Both the position numbers and the translations under genes were made by a program. Positions 53,860 to 63,725 of a DNA stretch of 64,000 nucleotides are shown here, piece after piece. Each line of letters starts with the position of its first letter. Positions within the stretch are counted from its first letter, which is position 1. Below the pieces are notes generated by a model. It made no database searches. It had not been told where the DNA came from and saw nothing but the letters and a program-made list of their open reading frames with translations. Source of the stretch: an uncultured Proteiniphilum sp. (GTDB lineage Bacteria; Bacteroidota; Bacteroidia; Bacteroidales; Dysgonomonadaceae); assembly GCA_927407015.1 (NCBI GenBank), contig CAKMJT010000021.1, positions 42,296 to 106,295 on the forward strand, read 5' to 3'.

Positions 53860-55167
53860 ATGAAAAGACTCCCCCTGCACTGGCAGATCATCACAGGAAT
53901 GGCCCTGGGCATATTGTTCGGGCTGCTGATGAGTTCCTTCGGCTGGGGCGCCCCATTCGTGAACGACTGGATCGCCCCCTTCGGAACCATCTTTATCAAA
54001 CTGCTCAAACTGATAGCCATACCCCTGATCTTCACCTCCCTGGTGAAGGGTATCTCCGACCTGAAGGATATCTCCAGCTTCCGCAACATCGGCGTACGCA
54101 CCATCCTGATTTATATCTCCACCACAGTGATCGCCATCATCACCGGACTGCTGCTGGTCAACACGCTCAAACCCGGCACAGGAGTGTCGCAGGAGACCAT
54201 CAATGAACTCACTCAGACGTATGCCGGGGATGAATCCATCACCTCCAATATCCGTGAAGCAACGCAGCAGGAGCGTGGACCCCTCTCCTTCCTGGTGGAT
54301 ATGGTTCCCGATAACATCTTCGCAGCCCTGGGCAACAACGGGCTGATGCTGCAGGTGATCGTCTTCGCCATCGCTTTTGGCATTTGCATGCTGTTGATCG
54401 ATCCGATCAAAGCCGGCCCGGTGAGCAGACTGATTGACGGGTTGAATGAAGTGGTGCTGAAGATGGTCGACCTGATCATGCTGATAGCCCCTTTTGCCGT
54501 CTTTGCCCTGCTGGCGCAGATCATCGTCTCTTCCGGCAGTGTGGAGATACTGCAGAAACTGCTGTTCTACGGTGTCACCGTGGTGGCCGGCTTGTTGATC
54601 ATGATAACTTTTTATCTTTTGATCATCTACCTCGTCACCGGTAAATCACCGCGCTGGTTTTTCAGGGGCATCGCCCCGGCGCAGCTGCTGGCGTTCTCCA
54701 CCAGCTCCAGTGCCGCCACACTGCCTGTGACGATGGAAAGGGTGACCGAACATCTGGGTGTGGACAACGAGGTGTCTAGTTTCGTGGTGCCCGTAGGCGC
54801 TACCATCAACATGGACGGGACGAGTCTCTACCAGGCCATCGCCGCTGTCTTCATCGCACAGGCACTTCATTTTCCGCTGGAGCTCACCGATCAGCTGATC
54901 ATTATCCTGACAGCCCTGCTGGCCTCCATTGGCTCGGCGGCCGTACCCGGTGCAGGGATGGTGATGCTGGTGATTGTGCTGGAGTCTGTCGGCTTTCCTG
55001 CCGAAAAGCTGGCCATAGGGCTGGCACTGATCTTCGCCATCGACCGTCCGCTCGATATGTGCCGCACCGTAGTGAATGTCACCGGCGACGCCATGGTATC
55101 TGTCGTCGTGGCCCGTACCCTAGGAAAATTGCATCATGTTCCATCTTCACCTCATCATAAAATCTGA
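53860..55167 (+). CDS. Dicarboxylate/amino acid:cation symporter (DAACS, GltP/DctA-like)
   Basis: 435 residues with about eight helices and two hairpins of the GltPh fold. The serine-rich HP1 motif (SSSAATLPVTM) near 286 and the NMDGTSLYQA motif near 317 are both intact. It imports glutamate, aspartate or C4-dicarboxylates with sodium or protons. The next gene follows after 5 nt, so they share a transcript. The combination with a peptidase upstream suggests use of amino acids. Confidence 0.95.
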   Translation: MKRLPLHWQIITGMALGILFGLLMSSFGWGAPFVNDWIAPFGTIFIKLLKLIAIPLIFTSLVKGISDLKDISSFRNIGVRTILIYISTTVIAIITGLLLVNTLKPGTGVSQETINELTQTYAGDESITSNIREATQQERGPLSFLVDMVPDNIFAALGNNGLMLQVIVFAIAFGICMLLIDPIKAGPVSRLIDGLNEVVLKMVDLIMLIAPFAVFALLAQIIVSSGSVEILQKLLFYGVTVVAGLLIMITFYLLIIYLVTGKSPRWFFRGIAPAQLLAFSTSSSAATLPVTMERVTEHLGVDNEVSSFVVPVGATINMDGTSLYQAIAAVFIAQALHFPLELTDQLIIILTALLASIGSAAVPGAGMVMLVIVLESVGFPAEKLAIGLALIFAIDRPLDMCRTVVNVTGDAMVSVVVARTLGKLHHVPSSPHHKI

Positions 55168-55172
55168 TTACA

Positions 55173-56597
55173 ATGAAATCAAAACTAATCTATCTAAAAA
55201 TGGGCATTCTCCTGACCGCTGCTCTTTTCCTGGGAGCACTATCCTGTAAGAACCTGCCCAAATCAACACAGAGCAGATCTGCAGCTGCCAATTATCGTAA
55301 TTTTTGTGCCGGATGCCACGGTGATAACCTCGAGAAATTTGCCGCCAGACAATGGATGGAGGAAGAGGGCACTGCATCCGTAGAGAAAAGCATCAAGGAA
55401 GGTATCCCGACCCTGGGTATGCCTGCTTTTGAGAAAACCTTCAGCGGTGATGAGCTGAAGGAGCTGGCAGTTTATGTGAAGAACGGCATCCCTGCCGACC
55501 GCACCCAGTTGAAACAGGCACTGACAGCTGACGGTATGATGAACTCGGAGGTGCACAGCTTCTTCATCGATACCGTGGTCACCGGACTGGAGGTTCCCTG
55601 GGGGCTCGCTTTCCTGCCCGACGGCCGGCTGCTGATATCGGAACGACGAGGGACGCTCCACACCTTCTCCAACGGCGTTCTTTCTGCGCCCGTCTCCGGT
55701 TTACCCCCTATTATGGCTGGAGGACAGGGGGGACTGCTCGACCTGGCCCTGCATCCCGATTACCAGGAGAACGGGTGGATCTATATCTCCTATTCGGCGC
55801 TCGACACGACAAGCAGCGAACGGATAGGCTCCACAGGTGTCATGCGTGCCCGCCTGCAGGGTAATCGCCTTACCGATCAGCAGGTACTCTTCACCGGCAC
55901 ACCCGCCACCAACAGAGGTCATCACTGGGGCTGCAAGCTGGCCTTCGACGGCAAGGGTCATCTTTTCTTTGGCGTGGGGGAAAGAGGTCAGCACTTCGAT
56001 TTCCCGCAGGTACTCGATAACACGAACGGGAAAATACACCGCCTCAACGATGACGGGTCCATCCCTTCCGATAATCCTTTTCTGAACTGGCCCGGAGCCA
56101 TTCCATCCATCTATAGTTATGGTCATCGCAACCCACAGGGTACCGCGGTGCATCCCGTTACCGGAGAGGTGTGGGAAACGGAACACGGGCCCATGGGCGG
56201 GGATGAGATCAACCTGATCCGCCCGGGACTGAACTATGGCTGGCCGGTCGTTTCCTTCGGTATCAACTACGATGGCACCATCCTTACGAAGGATACCGTG
56301 AGGGCCGGGATGGAACAGCCTGTCTTCCAGTGGACCCCTTCCATCGCCCCCTGTGGGATGACCTTCGTCACCGGTGATCGTTTCAAAAACTGGAAAAACA
56401 ACATGCTGGTGGGCTCCCTCCGCTTCGATTACGTGGAACGGGTGGTGCTGCAAGGTAACCGCGTGGTCCACACGGAGAAGCTGGCCGTTGGTATCGGAAG
56501 GGTGAGAAATGTGGTGATGGGTCCCGACGGTTTGGTGTATATCGGACTGGAAGAACCCGGTATGATCGTACGACTGGTACCGGTGGAACAGAGATAA
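55173..56597 (+). CDS. Cytochrome c / PQQ-dependent sugar dehydrogenase fusion (YliI-like) lipoprotein
   Basis: 474 residues. A lipobox (Cys25) precedes a small c-type cytochrome domain with the heme motif CAGCH (Cys45, Cys48, His49) and a likely Met ligand at about 83 (GMPAF). Residues about 125-470 form the six-bladed glucose/sorbosone dehydrogenase propeller (VPWGLAFLPDGRL, GHRNPQG and ETEHGPMGGDE motifs). Electrons from an aldose would pass through PQQ to heme. PQQ synthesis genes are not in the window. The stop is followed at 56609 by the mntP remnant on the other strand. Confidence 0.92.
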   Translation: MKSKLIYLKMGILLTAALFLGALSCKNLPKSTQSRSAAANYRNFCAGCHGDNLEKFAARQWMEEEGTASVEKSIKEGIPTLGMPAFEKTFSGDELKELAVYVKNGIPADRTQLKQALTADGMMNSEVHSFFIDTVVTGLEVPWGLAFLPDGRLLISERRGTLHTFSNGVLSAPVSGLPPIMAGGQGGLLDLALHPDYQENGWIYISYSALDTTSSERIGSTGVMRARLQGNRLTDQQVLFTGTPATNRGHHWGCKLAFDGKGHLFFGVGERGQHFDFPQVLDNTNGKIHRLNDDGSIPSDNPFLNWPGAIPSIYSYGHRNPQGTAVHPVTGEVWETEHGPMGGDEINLIRPGLNYGWPVVSFGINYDGTILTKDTVRAGMEQPVFQWTPSIAPCGMTFVTGDRFKNWKNNMLVGSLRFDYVERVVLQGNRVVHTEKLAVGIGRVRNVVMGPDGLVYIGLEEPGMIVRLVPVEQR

Positions 56598-56608
56598 AAG
56601 GCTGGATA

Positions 56609-56775
56609 GCCGGATATACGGCAAAGATCAGTCCCTGAAAAAGGGCGAAGACAAGCGCAATCCTGAATGCTCTCCAGGTGTTAAAACGCTTGCGGCACAT
56701 CCCCTTTCCGATGCAGACGGCAAAGAAATCCATCGCAAGACCTGTGGCGATGATAAACAGGGAAAGTATATCCAT
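56609..56775 (-). pseudogene. mntP: Truncated mntP (manganese efflux pump) remnant
   Basis: From ATG 56775 the first 55 or so residues match the start of MntP (LFIIATGLAMDFFAV, then ALFQGL) and then run into unrelated sequence that is the 3' end of the PQQ-dehydrogenase gene read backwards. The rest of the roughly 190-residue protein is missing. The promoter box (56813-56820) is kept, so transcription may continue. A deletion or recombination has removed most of the gene. Confidence 0.8.
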
Positions 56776-56812
56776 CGGATTCTCTGATGAATGTGATTGT
56801 ATAAAAAAAGTG

Positions 56813-56820
56813 CAAAGGTA
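56813..56820 (-). promoter_or_regulatory. -7 box retained ahead of the mntP remnant
   Basis: TACCTTTG on the minus strand, 38 nt before the remnant's ATG, fits TAnnTTTG. Confidence 0.5.
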
Positions 56821-56895
56821 TAAAAAACGGGGCGGACAGGAAAGAAAAGGAATGGCTAATACAGAGAACCAAACAGAGATTTCGTCTGTTATAGT

Positions 56896-56903
56896 TACAT
56901 TTG
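56896..56903 (+). promoter_or_regulatory. -7 box for the TonB-dependent receptor
   Basis: TACATTTG, 49 nt before the ATG, fits TAnnTTTG. Confidence 0.5.
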
Positions 56904-56952
56904 ATCAAAAAGAGACCCGGCGATAATTTCTGTCTCCTGCCGTTGGACTAAC

Positions 56953-58990
56953 ATGAACGAACGAAAAACGTTATTGCTGCTTTTCATTTGCTCCCTTGTG
57001 CTGAATGCCTCAGCGCAGCACATCTCATCCGGTGAGGCGGATTCAACCATCCGTCTGGATGAGGTGATCGTCAATGCCTACCAGGTCAACACCCGGCTGC
57101 ACCAGGTTCCCGGCAGCATCTCCCTGCTGTCGGGCGATGAGATACATACCGGCGATGGCAACAATTTCGCCCACATCCTTCACTCCCTGCCGGGCATCTA
57201 CATGCACAGCGGCACCTATGCCACCAGCCGCATCGTCATCAGGGGTGTGGGCAGCCGCACACCTTATAACACCAACCGGATCAAAGCGTATCTCAACGAC
57301 ATCCCCATCACCTCCTCCGACGGCATCTCCTCTCCCGAGGATATCGATCTGTCAGGAATAGGACGGATGGAGGTCATCAAGGGCCCTGCTTCGGCACTCT
57401 ACGGTTCAGGCCTCGGGGGGAATATCAATCTCTACACACCGCAACACAACCGTAACAGTGGCAGTGCTCTGCTGCAGTATGGCAGTTTCAATACGATCAA
57501 GGCCGGCGTTGGAGGCAGCCTGCACAAAAATAATACGCATATCAGCGGAAGGTTGGATCACCTCCGTTCTGACGGTCACCGCGAGAACAACCGCTTCCGG
57601 CGCACCTCACTCCTCTCGTCGGGCACATGGCGGCAGCCTGCCTGGTCGCTTGCCTATACCCTGCTGCTGATCGATATGGTTGCACAGATCCCCAGTTCCA
57701 TCGGTAAAACACTCTACGAGACCAGCCCAGCGTCTGCAGCCACCAACTGGAAGGCGGTAGAGGGATACAAGGAATACCAGCGGGCAATCGCCGGTATCAC
57801 ACTGATGAACCGGCTATCGGACAGCTGGAGCAACCATCTCACTTGTTTTCGGCAGATGGGCCGACAGCTACGAACGACGCCCCTTCAACAACCTGCAGGA
57901 CGGTACGTCGGGAGGAGGCTTCCGCAGTAAACTAAACTACCATGCTGCCCGGTTTGATCTGCTGCTTGGAATGGAATGGATCAGCGACAGTTACCGGTGG
58001 GTACTGGATCTGGAGGAAGAGATGATCAACAGGAACAGGGAGAGGCGTCACCATGGCAATCTGTTCGCGATGGCCTACTGGCGGCCGGCAGCGGCATGGA
58101 ATATCTCTCTGGGTGGCGCCATCAACCGCATCAACTACAGCCTCACCGATCAGTTTCCCGATAACGGCGATCAAAGCGGAAAGCGTCATTTCCCCCTGAT
58201 CTTCTCTCCCCGCCTGGGTGTGAATTATGCTCCCTCGCCACAGGTGGCACTCTACGCCTCCGTGGGTCATGGCTTTTCATTGCCCTCACCCGAGGAGACA
58301 CTGCTGCCGGAGGGAGATATCAACAGAGCGATCAAGCCTGAACAGGGTATCCAGTATGAAACAGGTATCCGGCTGAACCTGTTCAGCCATGCCACGCAGC
58401 TGGAAGCATCCCTTTATCTGATCGACCTGAACAACCTGCTGGTCACCAAGCGGCTCACCGAAGATATCTTCACCGGCATCAATGCGGGTAAGACAAAGCA
58501 TGCAGGTCTCGAGCTGATGCTGCGGCAACGGCTGTTCGCACTTCCTTCTTTCCCGGGCAGCCTTCTGCTGAACGCGAACTACACCTATTCACGCAATCGC
58601 TTTATTGAATTCACAGACAATGATGTGCGCTATGACGGGAACAACCTCCCCGGAATCCCCTCACACATCACTCAGGCCGGCCTCCGGTGGAACCCCGTCT
58701 CGCCGCTGAGTGCAGAGGCGCAGTTACAGTACATTGGTTCGCAATATATCGATGATGCCAACACACTCACCCATGCAGGTTTTTTTCTGGCCGGTCTGAA
58801 AGCATCCTGGCAGTTCTTTACCGGCAGGACAGGTCATCTGCATCTTTTCACGGGTGTCATCAACCTGACCAACACGCATTACTCCGCCATGCTCACCGTC
58901 AACGCGGTAGCATTCGGCACGGCGGAACCGAGGTACTACTACCCGGGCATGCCGCGACATTTTTACGCGGGAATCTCGTGGGGCTTCTAA
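56953..58990 (+). pseudogene. TonB-dependent receptor interrupted by a frameshift
   Basis: A signal peptide (ASAQH), a TonB-box region (RLDEVIVNAYQ), a plug domain with GVGSRTPYNTN and the IKGPASALYGSG motif, and a long barrel are all present, but in two frames. Frame one ends at 57930 and frame two continues to 58990. Removing one T from TTTT at 57846-57849 restores one continuous protein of about 678 residues through FGRWADSYERRPF. The receptor resembles siderophore/B12/cation receptors rather than SusC (no regulatory N-domain, no SusD). The break may be a mutation or a sequencing error. Confidence 0.88.
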
Positions 58991-59058
58991 CTGGCACAGG
59001 TCTGCATCAAAAGTTTCATTTTTTCTGATCATTTTTTGGACCTCAGTATACAAAAAGT

Positions 59059-59066
59059 TATCTTTG
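59059..59066 (+). promoter_or_regulatory. -7 box immediately upstream of M23 gene
   Basis: TATCTTTG ends 4 nt before ATG 59071, so the transcript would start at or next to the start codon. Confidence 0.5.
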
Positions 59067-59070
59067 GCAC

Positions 59071-60342
59071 ATGTTTATACGCAACAATATTTTCCGGACA
59101 GCCTGTTGTTTGTTTCTGGTCCTACAGGTTGTTTCGTGTGGACTACATCAGGAAAAACAGGAAACGGATACTACTCGTGAAGAAACCAATCATTTGTATG
59201 CTTACGGTATATGTATCGATTCATTGGATGTAACCCATTATCAAGTTGAAAAGGGCGATCTTCCCTCCACCATCCTGACGGATCTCGGTTTCTCGGGAAC
59301 GAAGACCGAACAGATATGCCGGATGATCTCCCCCTTGTATCCCCCATCAAAGCTTCAGATCGGGAATACCTATGCAACCATCACCACACAAGACTCCGCT
59401 TCAGCGATACAGTATCTTGTTTTTGAAAGTTCAAAAACCGACTATGTGGTGGTGGATCTCAGCACTGACAGGATGGAAGCGTATGTATCCTCAAAACCGG
59501 TGAACCTGCAGCGTAAATATGCCGAAAGAACCATCACCTCTTCGATGTGGAATGCGATTACCGAATCGGGTGCTTCCCCGTTGCTGGCCCTGAAGCTTTC
59601 GGATATCTATGCCTGGCAAATCGATTTCTTCGATATCAAGGAGGGGGATTCCTTTCGTTTGATCTATGATGAAGCCTGGACAGATGATACGACTTTTGTT
59701 GAAATCATATCTGTCGAAGGGGTACTGTTCACCCATCAGGGTAAGGAATACATGGCGGTTCCCTTTCAACAGGATTCCACCCTGGAATATTTCGATGCAG
59801 AAGGGTACAGTTTGCGGAAAGCTTTTCTGAAAGCGCCTCTCGACTTTTTCCGTATCAGCTCCAGGTTCTCCAATTCGCGCTTCCATCCCGTGCTGAAACG
59901 TTACCGCCCGCACCACGGCGTGGATTATGCCGCCCCGGCAGGCACTGCTGTGAAAACTGTCGGCGACGGGGTGGTGATTGAGAAAGGGTATCAAAGAAAC
60001 GGAGGAGGCAACTATCTGAAAATAAGACATAACAATGCCTATACCACCACTTATATGCATCTCAGCCGCTTTGGCAAAGGGTTGAAGAAAGGATCTGCAG
60101 TCAGACAGGGAGATGTGATCGGTTATGTAGGCTCCACGGGACTCTCCACCGGGCCCCATCTCGATTACCGGGTTCATAAAAACAATCAGCCCGTCAACCC
60201 GCTCACCATGGAAATGCCTCCTTCCGAACCTGTAAAACCCGCATTAAGGGACAGCTTTATGGTGATCCGGGACAATCTCCTGATACAAATGGACAGTATG
60301 CAGCAATCCATGCAACTGACTGTCATGAAAAACGATATATAA
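59071..60342 (+). CDS. M23 family peptidase-like lipoprotein (OapA/Csd3-like)
   Basis: 423 residues with a lipobox ending at Cys23 (VVSC). Residues about 50-240 resemble the OapA/LysM-like N-terminal region of cell-shape peptidases (YQVEKGDLPSTIL). The M23 domain (about 275-385) has HHGVD (H281-D285), but the second motif reads GPHLD, with Asp365 where the usual HxH has His. It may still bind zinc through Asp or be a non-catalytic regulator. It stands alone, upstream of proA. Confidence 0.88.
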   Translation: MFIRNNIFRTACCLFLVLQVVSCGLHQEKQETDTTREETNHLYAYGICIDSLDVTHYQVEKGDLPSTILTDLGFSGTKTEQICRMISPLYPPSKLQIGNTYATITTQDSASAIQYLVFESSKTDYVVVDLSTDRMEAYVSSKPVNLQRKYAERTITSSMWNAITESGASPLLALKLSDIYAWQIDFFDIKEGDSFRLIYDEAWTDDTTFVEIISVEGVLFTHQGKEYMAVPFQQDSTLEYFDAEGYSLRKAFLKAPLDFFRISSRFSNSRFHPVLKRYRPHHGVDYAAPAGTAVKTVGDGVVIEKGYQRNGGGNYLKIRHNNAYTTTYMHLSRFGKGLKKGSAVRQGDVIGYVGSTGLSTGPHLDYRVHKNNQPVNPLTMEMPPSEPVKPALRDSFMVIRDNLLIQMDSMQQSMQLTVMKNDI

Positions 60343-60354
60343 AGAATAAATTGC

Positions 60355-60362
60355 TATCTTTG
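60355..60362 (+). promoter_or_regulatory. -7 box for proA-proB-proC
   Basis: TATCTTTG, 30 nt before the proA ATG, fits TAnnTTTG. Confidence 0.55.
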
Positions 60363-60392
60363 GGGGCAAAATAATTTCTTTTTCATAGCAAT

Positions 60393-61580
60393 ATGGATAG
60401 CGACCAAAAAAACAGCATTTTATCATTCCTCTCTGCACTGTTACAACAGCACAGGCTGGCGATCATGGAGGCAAACAGATCAGATATGCTGGCATTTCCC
60501 GATATGGACGATTCCATGAGAGACCGGCTGAAGGTGGATGAGCAAAAGATCGACGCCATGATTCGCTCCCTGGAGGAGGTAGCAACACAACCCGATCCCG
60601 AAGGGAAAACAATCTATGAGTTTGTTCGGGAAGACGGATTAAGGGTCATCAACCGTACAGTCCCGTTCGGGATCATTCTCATTATTTACGAATCACGACC
60701 CGACGTCACCATCGAGGCAGCGGCTACTGCCTTCAAGGCGGGAAACCGTATCCTGCTGAAGGGAGGCAAGGAATCATTGCATACCAACTCACTGCTGACG
60801 CGTCTCTGGCAGGAAGCACTGACCGTAAACGGGGTGGATGCGACCTATGTGGACTATCTCAATCTCTCCCGCGAGGAAACCCGGCGGCTTATCCGCGAGA
60901 ACAGCCACAAGGTGGATCTGATCATTCCCCGTGGAGGAGAAGGCCTGATTCGCTTTGTGCAGGATAACGCCTCCGTGCCGGTGATCGTGAGCGGCAGGGG
61001 CAACAACTTCCTCTACATCGATGCGGATGCCGATTTTGAGATGGCGGTTCGCCTGGTCATCAACGGCAAAAAGCGGATCAGCGTCTGCAACGCGATCGAC
61101 AAGGTGGCGATCGACCAATATCTGCCGGAATTGCAGGAGAAGGTGAGCCGGCTGGTAACAGCGCTGCAGGAAAAAGGAATCGAAGTGTGGGGCAACCGCG
61201 AAATCGTGTCCCTCTGCAACAAGGTCCGGGAAGAGAATGATGCCGCTACCCTGCGTGAGGAATACCTGTCAGCAAAAATCTATCTCACCCTGGTGGACAG
61301 CCTCACCGAAGCGGCAGAGATGATCAACCGTTACTCCGGCGGGCACTCGGCGGTGATCGTCACCAACGACCGTGGGAAAGCAGACCGCTTCATGCTGCAG
61401 GTAGATTGTGCCGCAGTCTATCACAATGCCTCCTCCCGTTTTACCGACGGGGGTCAGTTCGGCGTGGGCGCAGAGATTGCCATCAGCACCCAAAAGCTGC
61501 ACTTCCGCGGCCCTCTGGGAGCGCAGGAGCTGGTAACCAATAAATGGTTTGTCTACGGGGAGGGGCACATCCGCGAATGA
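60393..61580 (+). CDS. proA: Glutamate-5-semialdehyde dehydrogenase (gamma-glutamyl phosphate reductase)
   Basis: 395 residues. The NADP fold has the VPFGIILIIYESRPDVT block near 90 and the SGRGNNF region near 205. The active-site Cys lies in RISVCNAID near 235. It reduces gamma-glutamyl phosphate to glutamate semialdehyde. It is the first of three proline genes in one direction, with proB after 63 nt and proC after a further 59 nt, giving a complete glutamate-to-proline pathway. Confidence 0.96.
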   Translation: MDSDQKNSILSFLSALLQQHRLAIMEANRSDMLAFPDMDDSMRDRLKVDEQKIDAMIRSLEEVATQPDPEGKTIYEFVREDGLRVINRTVPFGIILIIYESRPDVTIEAAATAFKAGNRILLKGGKESLHTNSLLTRLWQEALTVNGVDATYVDYLNLSREETRRLIRENSHKVDLIIPRGGEGLIRFVQDNASVPVIVSGRGNNFLYIDADADFEMAVRLVINGKKRISVCNAIDKVAIDQYLPELQEKVSRLVTALQEKGIEVWGNREIVSLCNKVREENDAATLREEYLSAKIYLTLVDSLTEAAEMINRYSGGHSAVIVTNDRGKADRFMLQVDCAAVYHNASSRFTDGGQFGVGAEIAISTQKLHFRGPLGAQELVTNKWFVYGEGHIRE

Positions 61581-61643
61581 CGGGCAAATAACGGCACAAT
61601 TCTCACACAACTTTTCATACATATTATTCGGGTAATTGTATCA

Positions 61644-62411
61644 ATGAAGAAAAAACTAATCATCAAAATAGGGACCTCCACACTGACGGCAGGGACCAAC
61701 CGTATCTCTTTTGCCGTTATAGAGAGTATGGCAAGACAGATCGTAGAGCTGAAGAAAGAATACGAGATGGTGGTCGTCTCATCGGGGGCCATCGCCTCGG
61801 CACGTCAGTTTGTGGAGATCAACGGGTTTCACAGGAATGTAGACTCCAAACAGGCAATGGCCGCTATTGGCCAGACCAAGCTGATGGAGTTGTACGACAC
61901 CGTCTTCGCCACATTCGGGCTGAACATCGCACAGATTCTGCTCACCTATCGCGATTTTGAGAATCCGGTAGCCAATGAAAATACCCGCAACACCATCAAA
62001 CGGCTCTGGCAGGCCGATTATATCCCCATCGTGAATGAGAACGACACGGTCTCCATCGAGGAGATCGTATTGGGTGACAACGACAAACTATCGGCGCTGG
62101 TGGCGGTAATCACCGAGGCAGACCTGTTAATCCTGGTCTCCGATATCGATGGCATCTTCAACCGCAACCCGCATCTTCATCCCGATGCACGGCTCATCAC
62201 TGAGGTATCGGATCTGGCCTCCATCAGGGATTGCGTGGAAGAGAAAGAGTCCACGCTGGGCACCGGCGGCATGTCGTCGAAACTAAACGCTGCCGATATC
62301 TGTATGAGGAACGGTGTGGAGATGTGGATTGTGAACGGACAGCGGGCCAATTACATCATCAGGGCACTCGGCAACGGAATTCCTTTCACCAGGTTCAAAC
62401 AAAGGCCCTGA
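61644..62411 (+). CDS. proB: Glutamate 5-kinase
   Basis: 255 residues: the amino acid kinase domain only, without the C-terminal PUA domain found in E. coli ProB. IKIGTSTLT near residue 7, VSSGAIASA near 46, NENDTVS near 132 and GTGGMSSKL near 208 are present. It phosphorylates glutamate to gamma-glutamyl phosphate for ProA. Short ProB forms occur widely in Bacteroidetes. It lies between proA and proC. Confidence 0.95.
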   Translation: MKKKLIIKIGTSTLTAGTNRISFAVIESMARQIVELKKEYEMVVVSSGAIASARQFVEINGFHRNVDSKQAMAAIGQTKLMELYDTVFATFGLNIAQILLTYRDFENPVANENTRNTIKRLWQADYIPIVNENDTVSIEEIVLGDNDKLSALVAVITEADLLILVSDIDGIFNRNPHLHPDARLITEVSDLASIRDCVEEKESTLGTGGMSSKLNAADICMRNGVEMWIVNGQRANYIIRALGNGIPFTRFKQRP

Positions 62412-62470
62412 GCCGGGTCAGCATATACAAGAGCTGAAAAACCTATCTGCAAAAAAATAATATATAAGCA

Positions 62471-63253
62471 ATGAAACATGGATTCATCGGTTTCGGTAAT
62501 CTGGCCAAAGCTGTTTACCAGGGGCTGAAAGAGGAGGAAGGGATGGAGTTCGCTTACTTTGCCAGAAACCGTAAAGAGGTCGATATACCCTTTTTTGAGC
62601 GCATAGACCAATTGGTCTCTTTTGCCGACGTAATCTGGCTGGTGGTGAAACCACAGGATCTGGCAGGCATCCTGGATCAGTTGAAAGAGAAGGAACTGAC
62701 CGGAAAAACAATCGTATCGCCCGTAGCAGGAAAAAGTATCGCCTATATGGAGCGTTATCTCGGAGAGGAACAACTGATTGTACGCATCATGCCTAACCTG
62801 GCCATGGCTTACCGCAAGTCGGTCACCGCCTTCACCACCAACAGGCCCGGTAACAGGCAGGCGATGCAGATATTCGATATCCTTGGCAAGCTGGGAAAAG
62901 CGGTGGAGCTGGAAGAGAGTGGTTTCGACCTTTTCACCTCCGTTTTCGGTAGTGGACCCGCCTTTATCCTCTCCTTTATCCAGATCTTTAAGGATAAAAT
63001 GCAGGAGTTTAGCCTGCCCGGTCCCCTGCTCGATGAGCTGCTGTTGGAGTTGACGCAGGGAACCACCCTCTATTTCGCGCAAAACCAGAAGGACTACAGC
63101 ATTGAAGAACTGATCCGGAACATCACCAGCAAGGGAGGCACCACCCAGGCGGGACTTGAATACTTTCGCACCCACAAGATAGGAAAACATTTCGAGGGGG
63201 TACTGGATGCGGCCAGAAAACGATCAGAGGAAATGAGCAGGAACGGGAACTAA
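62471..63253 (+). CDS. proC: Pyrroline-5-carboxylate reductase
   Basis: 260 residues. The NAD(P)-binding start is GFIGFGNLAKAV, and VKPQDL follows near 60. The C-terminal helical signature SKGGTTQAGLEYF near 220 is intact. It reduces pyrroline-5-carboxylate to proline, the last step of the pathway encoded by the three-gene cluster. The sufE gene is convergent, 25 nt away. Confidence 0.95.
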   Translation: MKHGFIGFGNLAKAVYQGLKEEEGMEFAYFARNRKEVDIPFFERIDQLVSFADVIWLVVKPQDLAGILDQLKEKELTGKTIVSPVAGKSIAYMERYLGEEQLIVRIMPNLAMAYRKSVTAFTTNRPGNRQAMQIFDILGKLGKAVELEESGFDLFTSVFGSGPAFILSFIQIFKDKMQEFSLPGPLLDELLLELTQGTTLYFAQNQKDYSIEELIRNITSKGGTTQAGLEYFRTHKIGKHFEGVLDAARKRSEEMSRNGN

Positions 63254-63278
63254 TGTCATATCACATCTGCCACCAGCT

Positions 63279-63701
63279 TCAGGATTTCTCCTCTTTCGCC
63301 TTGTAGGCGATGGCATAGAAGCGAATCTGTTTGATCACGGAAAGCAATCCGTTGGAACGGGTAGGCGAAAGATGTTCGGTGAGGCCAATCTCCTTCATGA
63401 AGTGCAGGTCGGCGCCAATGATTTCATCCGGTGTGCGGCCATTGAACACACGCAGCACCATGGCGAGCAGGCCTTTGACGATGATCGCATCACTTTCGGC
63501 CTGAAACCAGAGTTTTCCATCCCGGTAATCTGTTTGCAGCCAGACGCGACTCTGGCAACCCTGAATGATGTTTTCGGGTGTTTTGTATTTCTCATCGAGC
63601 GGCGGTAACGCGTTTCCATATTCTATAATCACCGCGTACTTATCCATCCAGTCATCATAGATGCTGAATTCATCAATTATTTCCTGTTGTATTTCGTTCA
63701 T
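63279..63701 (-). CDS. sufE: SufE family sulfur-transfer protein
   Basis: 140 residues from ATG 63701; an extra 24 nt upstream is open but gives a non-typical start. The SufE pattern is clear: IIQGCQSRVWL with the sulfur-accepting Cys at about 49, then a GLLAMVLRVFNGRTPDEI block near 84. SufE takes sulfur from the desulfurase SufS and passes it to the Fe-S scaffold. No other suf genes are in the window. Confidence 0.94.
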   Translation of the reverse strand: MNEIQQEIIDEFSIYDDWMDKYAVIIEYGNALPPLDEKYKTPENIIQGCQSRVWLQTDYRDGKLWFQAESDAIIVKGLLAMVLRVFNGRTPDEIIGADLHFMKEIGLTEHLSPTRSNGLLSVIKQIRFYAIAYKAKEEKS

Positions 63702-63725
63702 CGTTTGCATTCTGTAACTTTTCAC

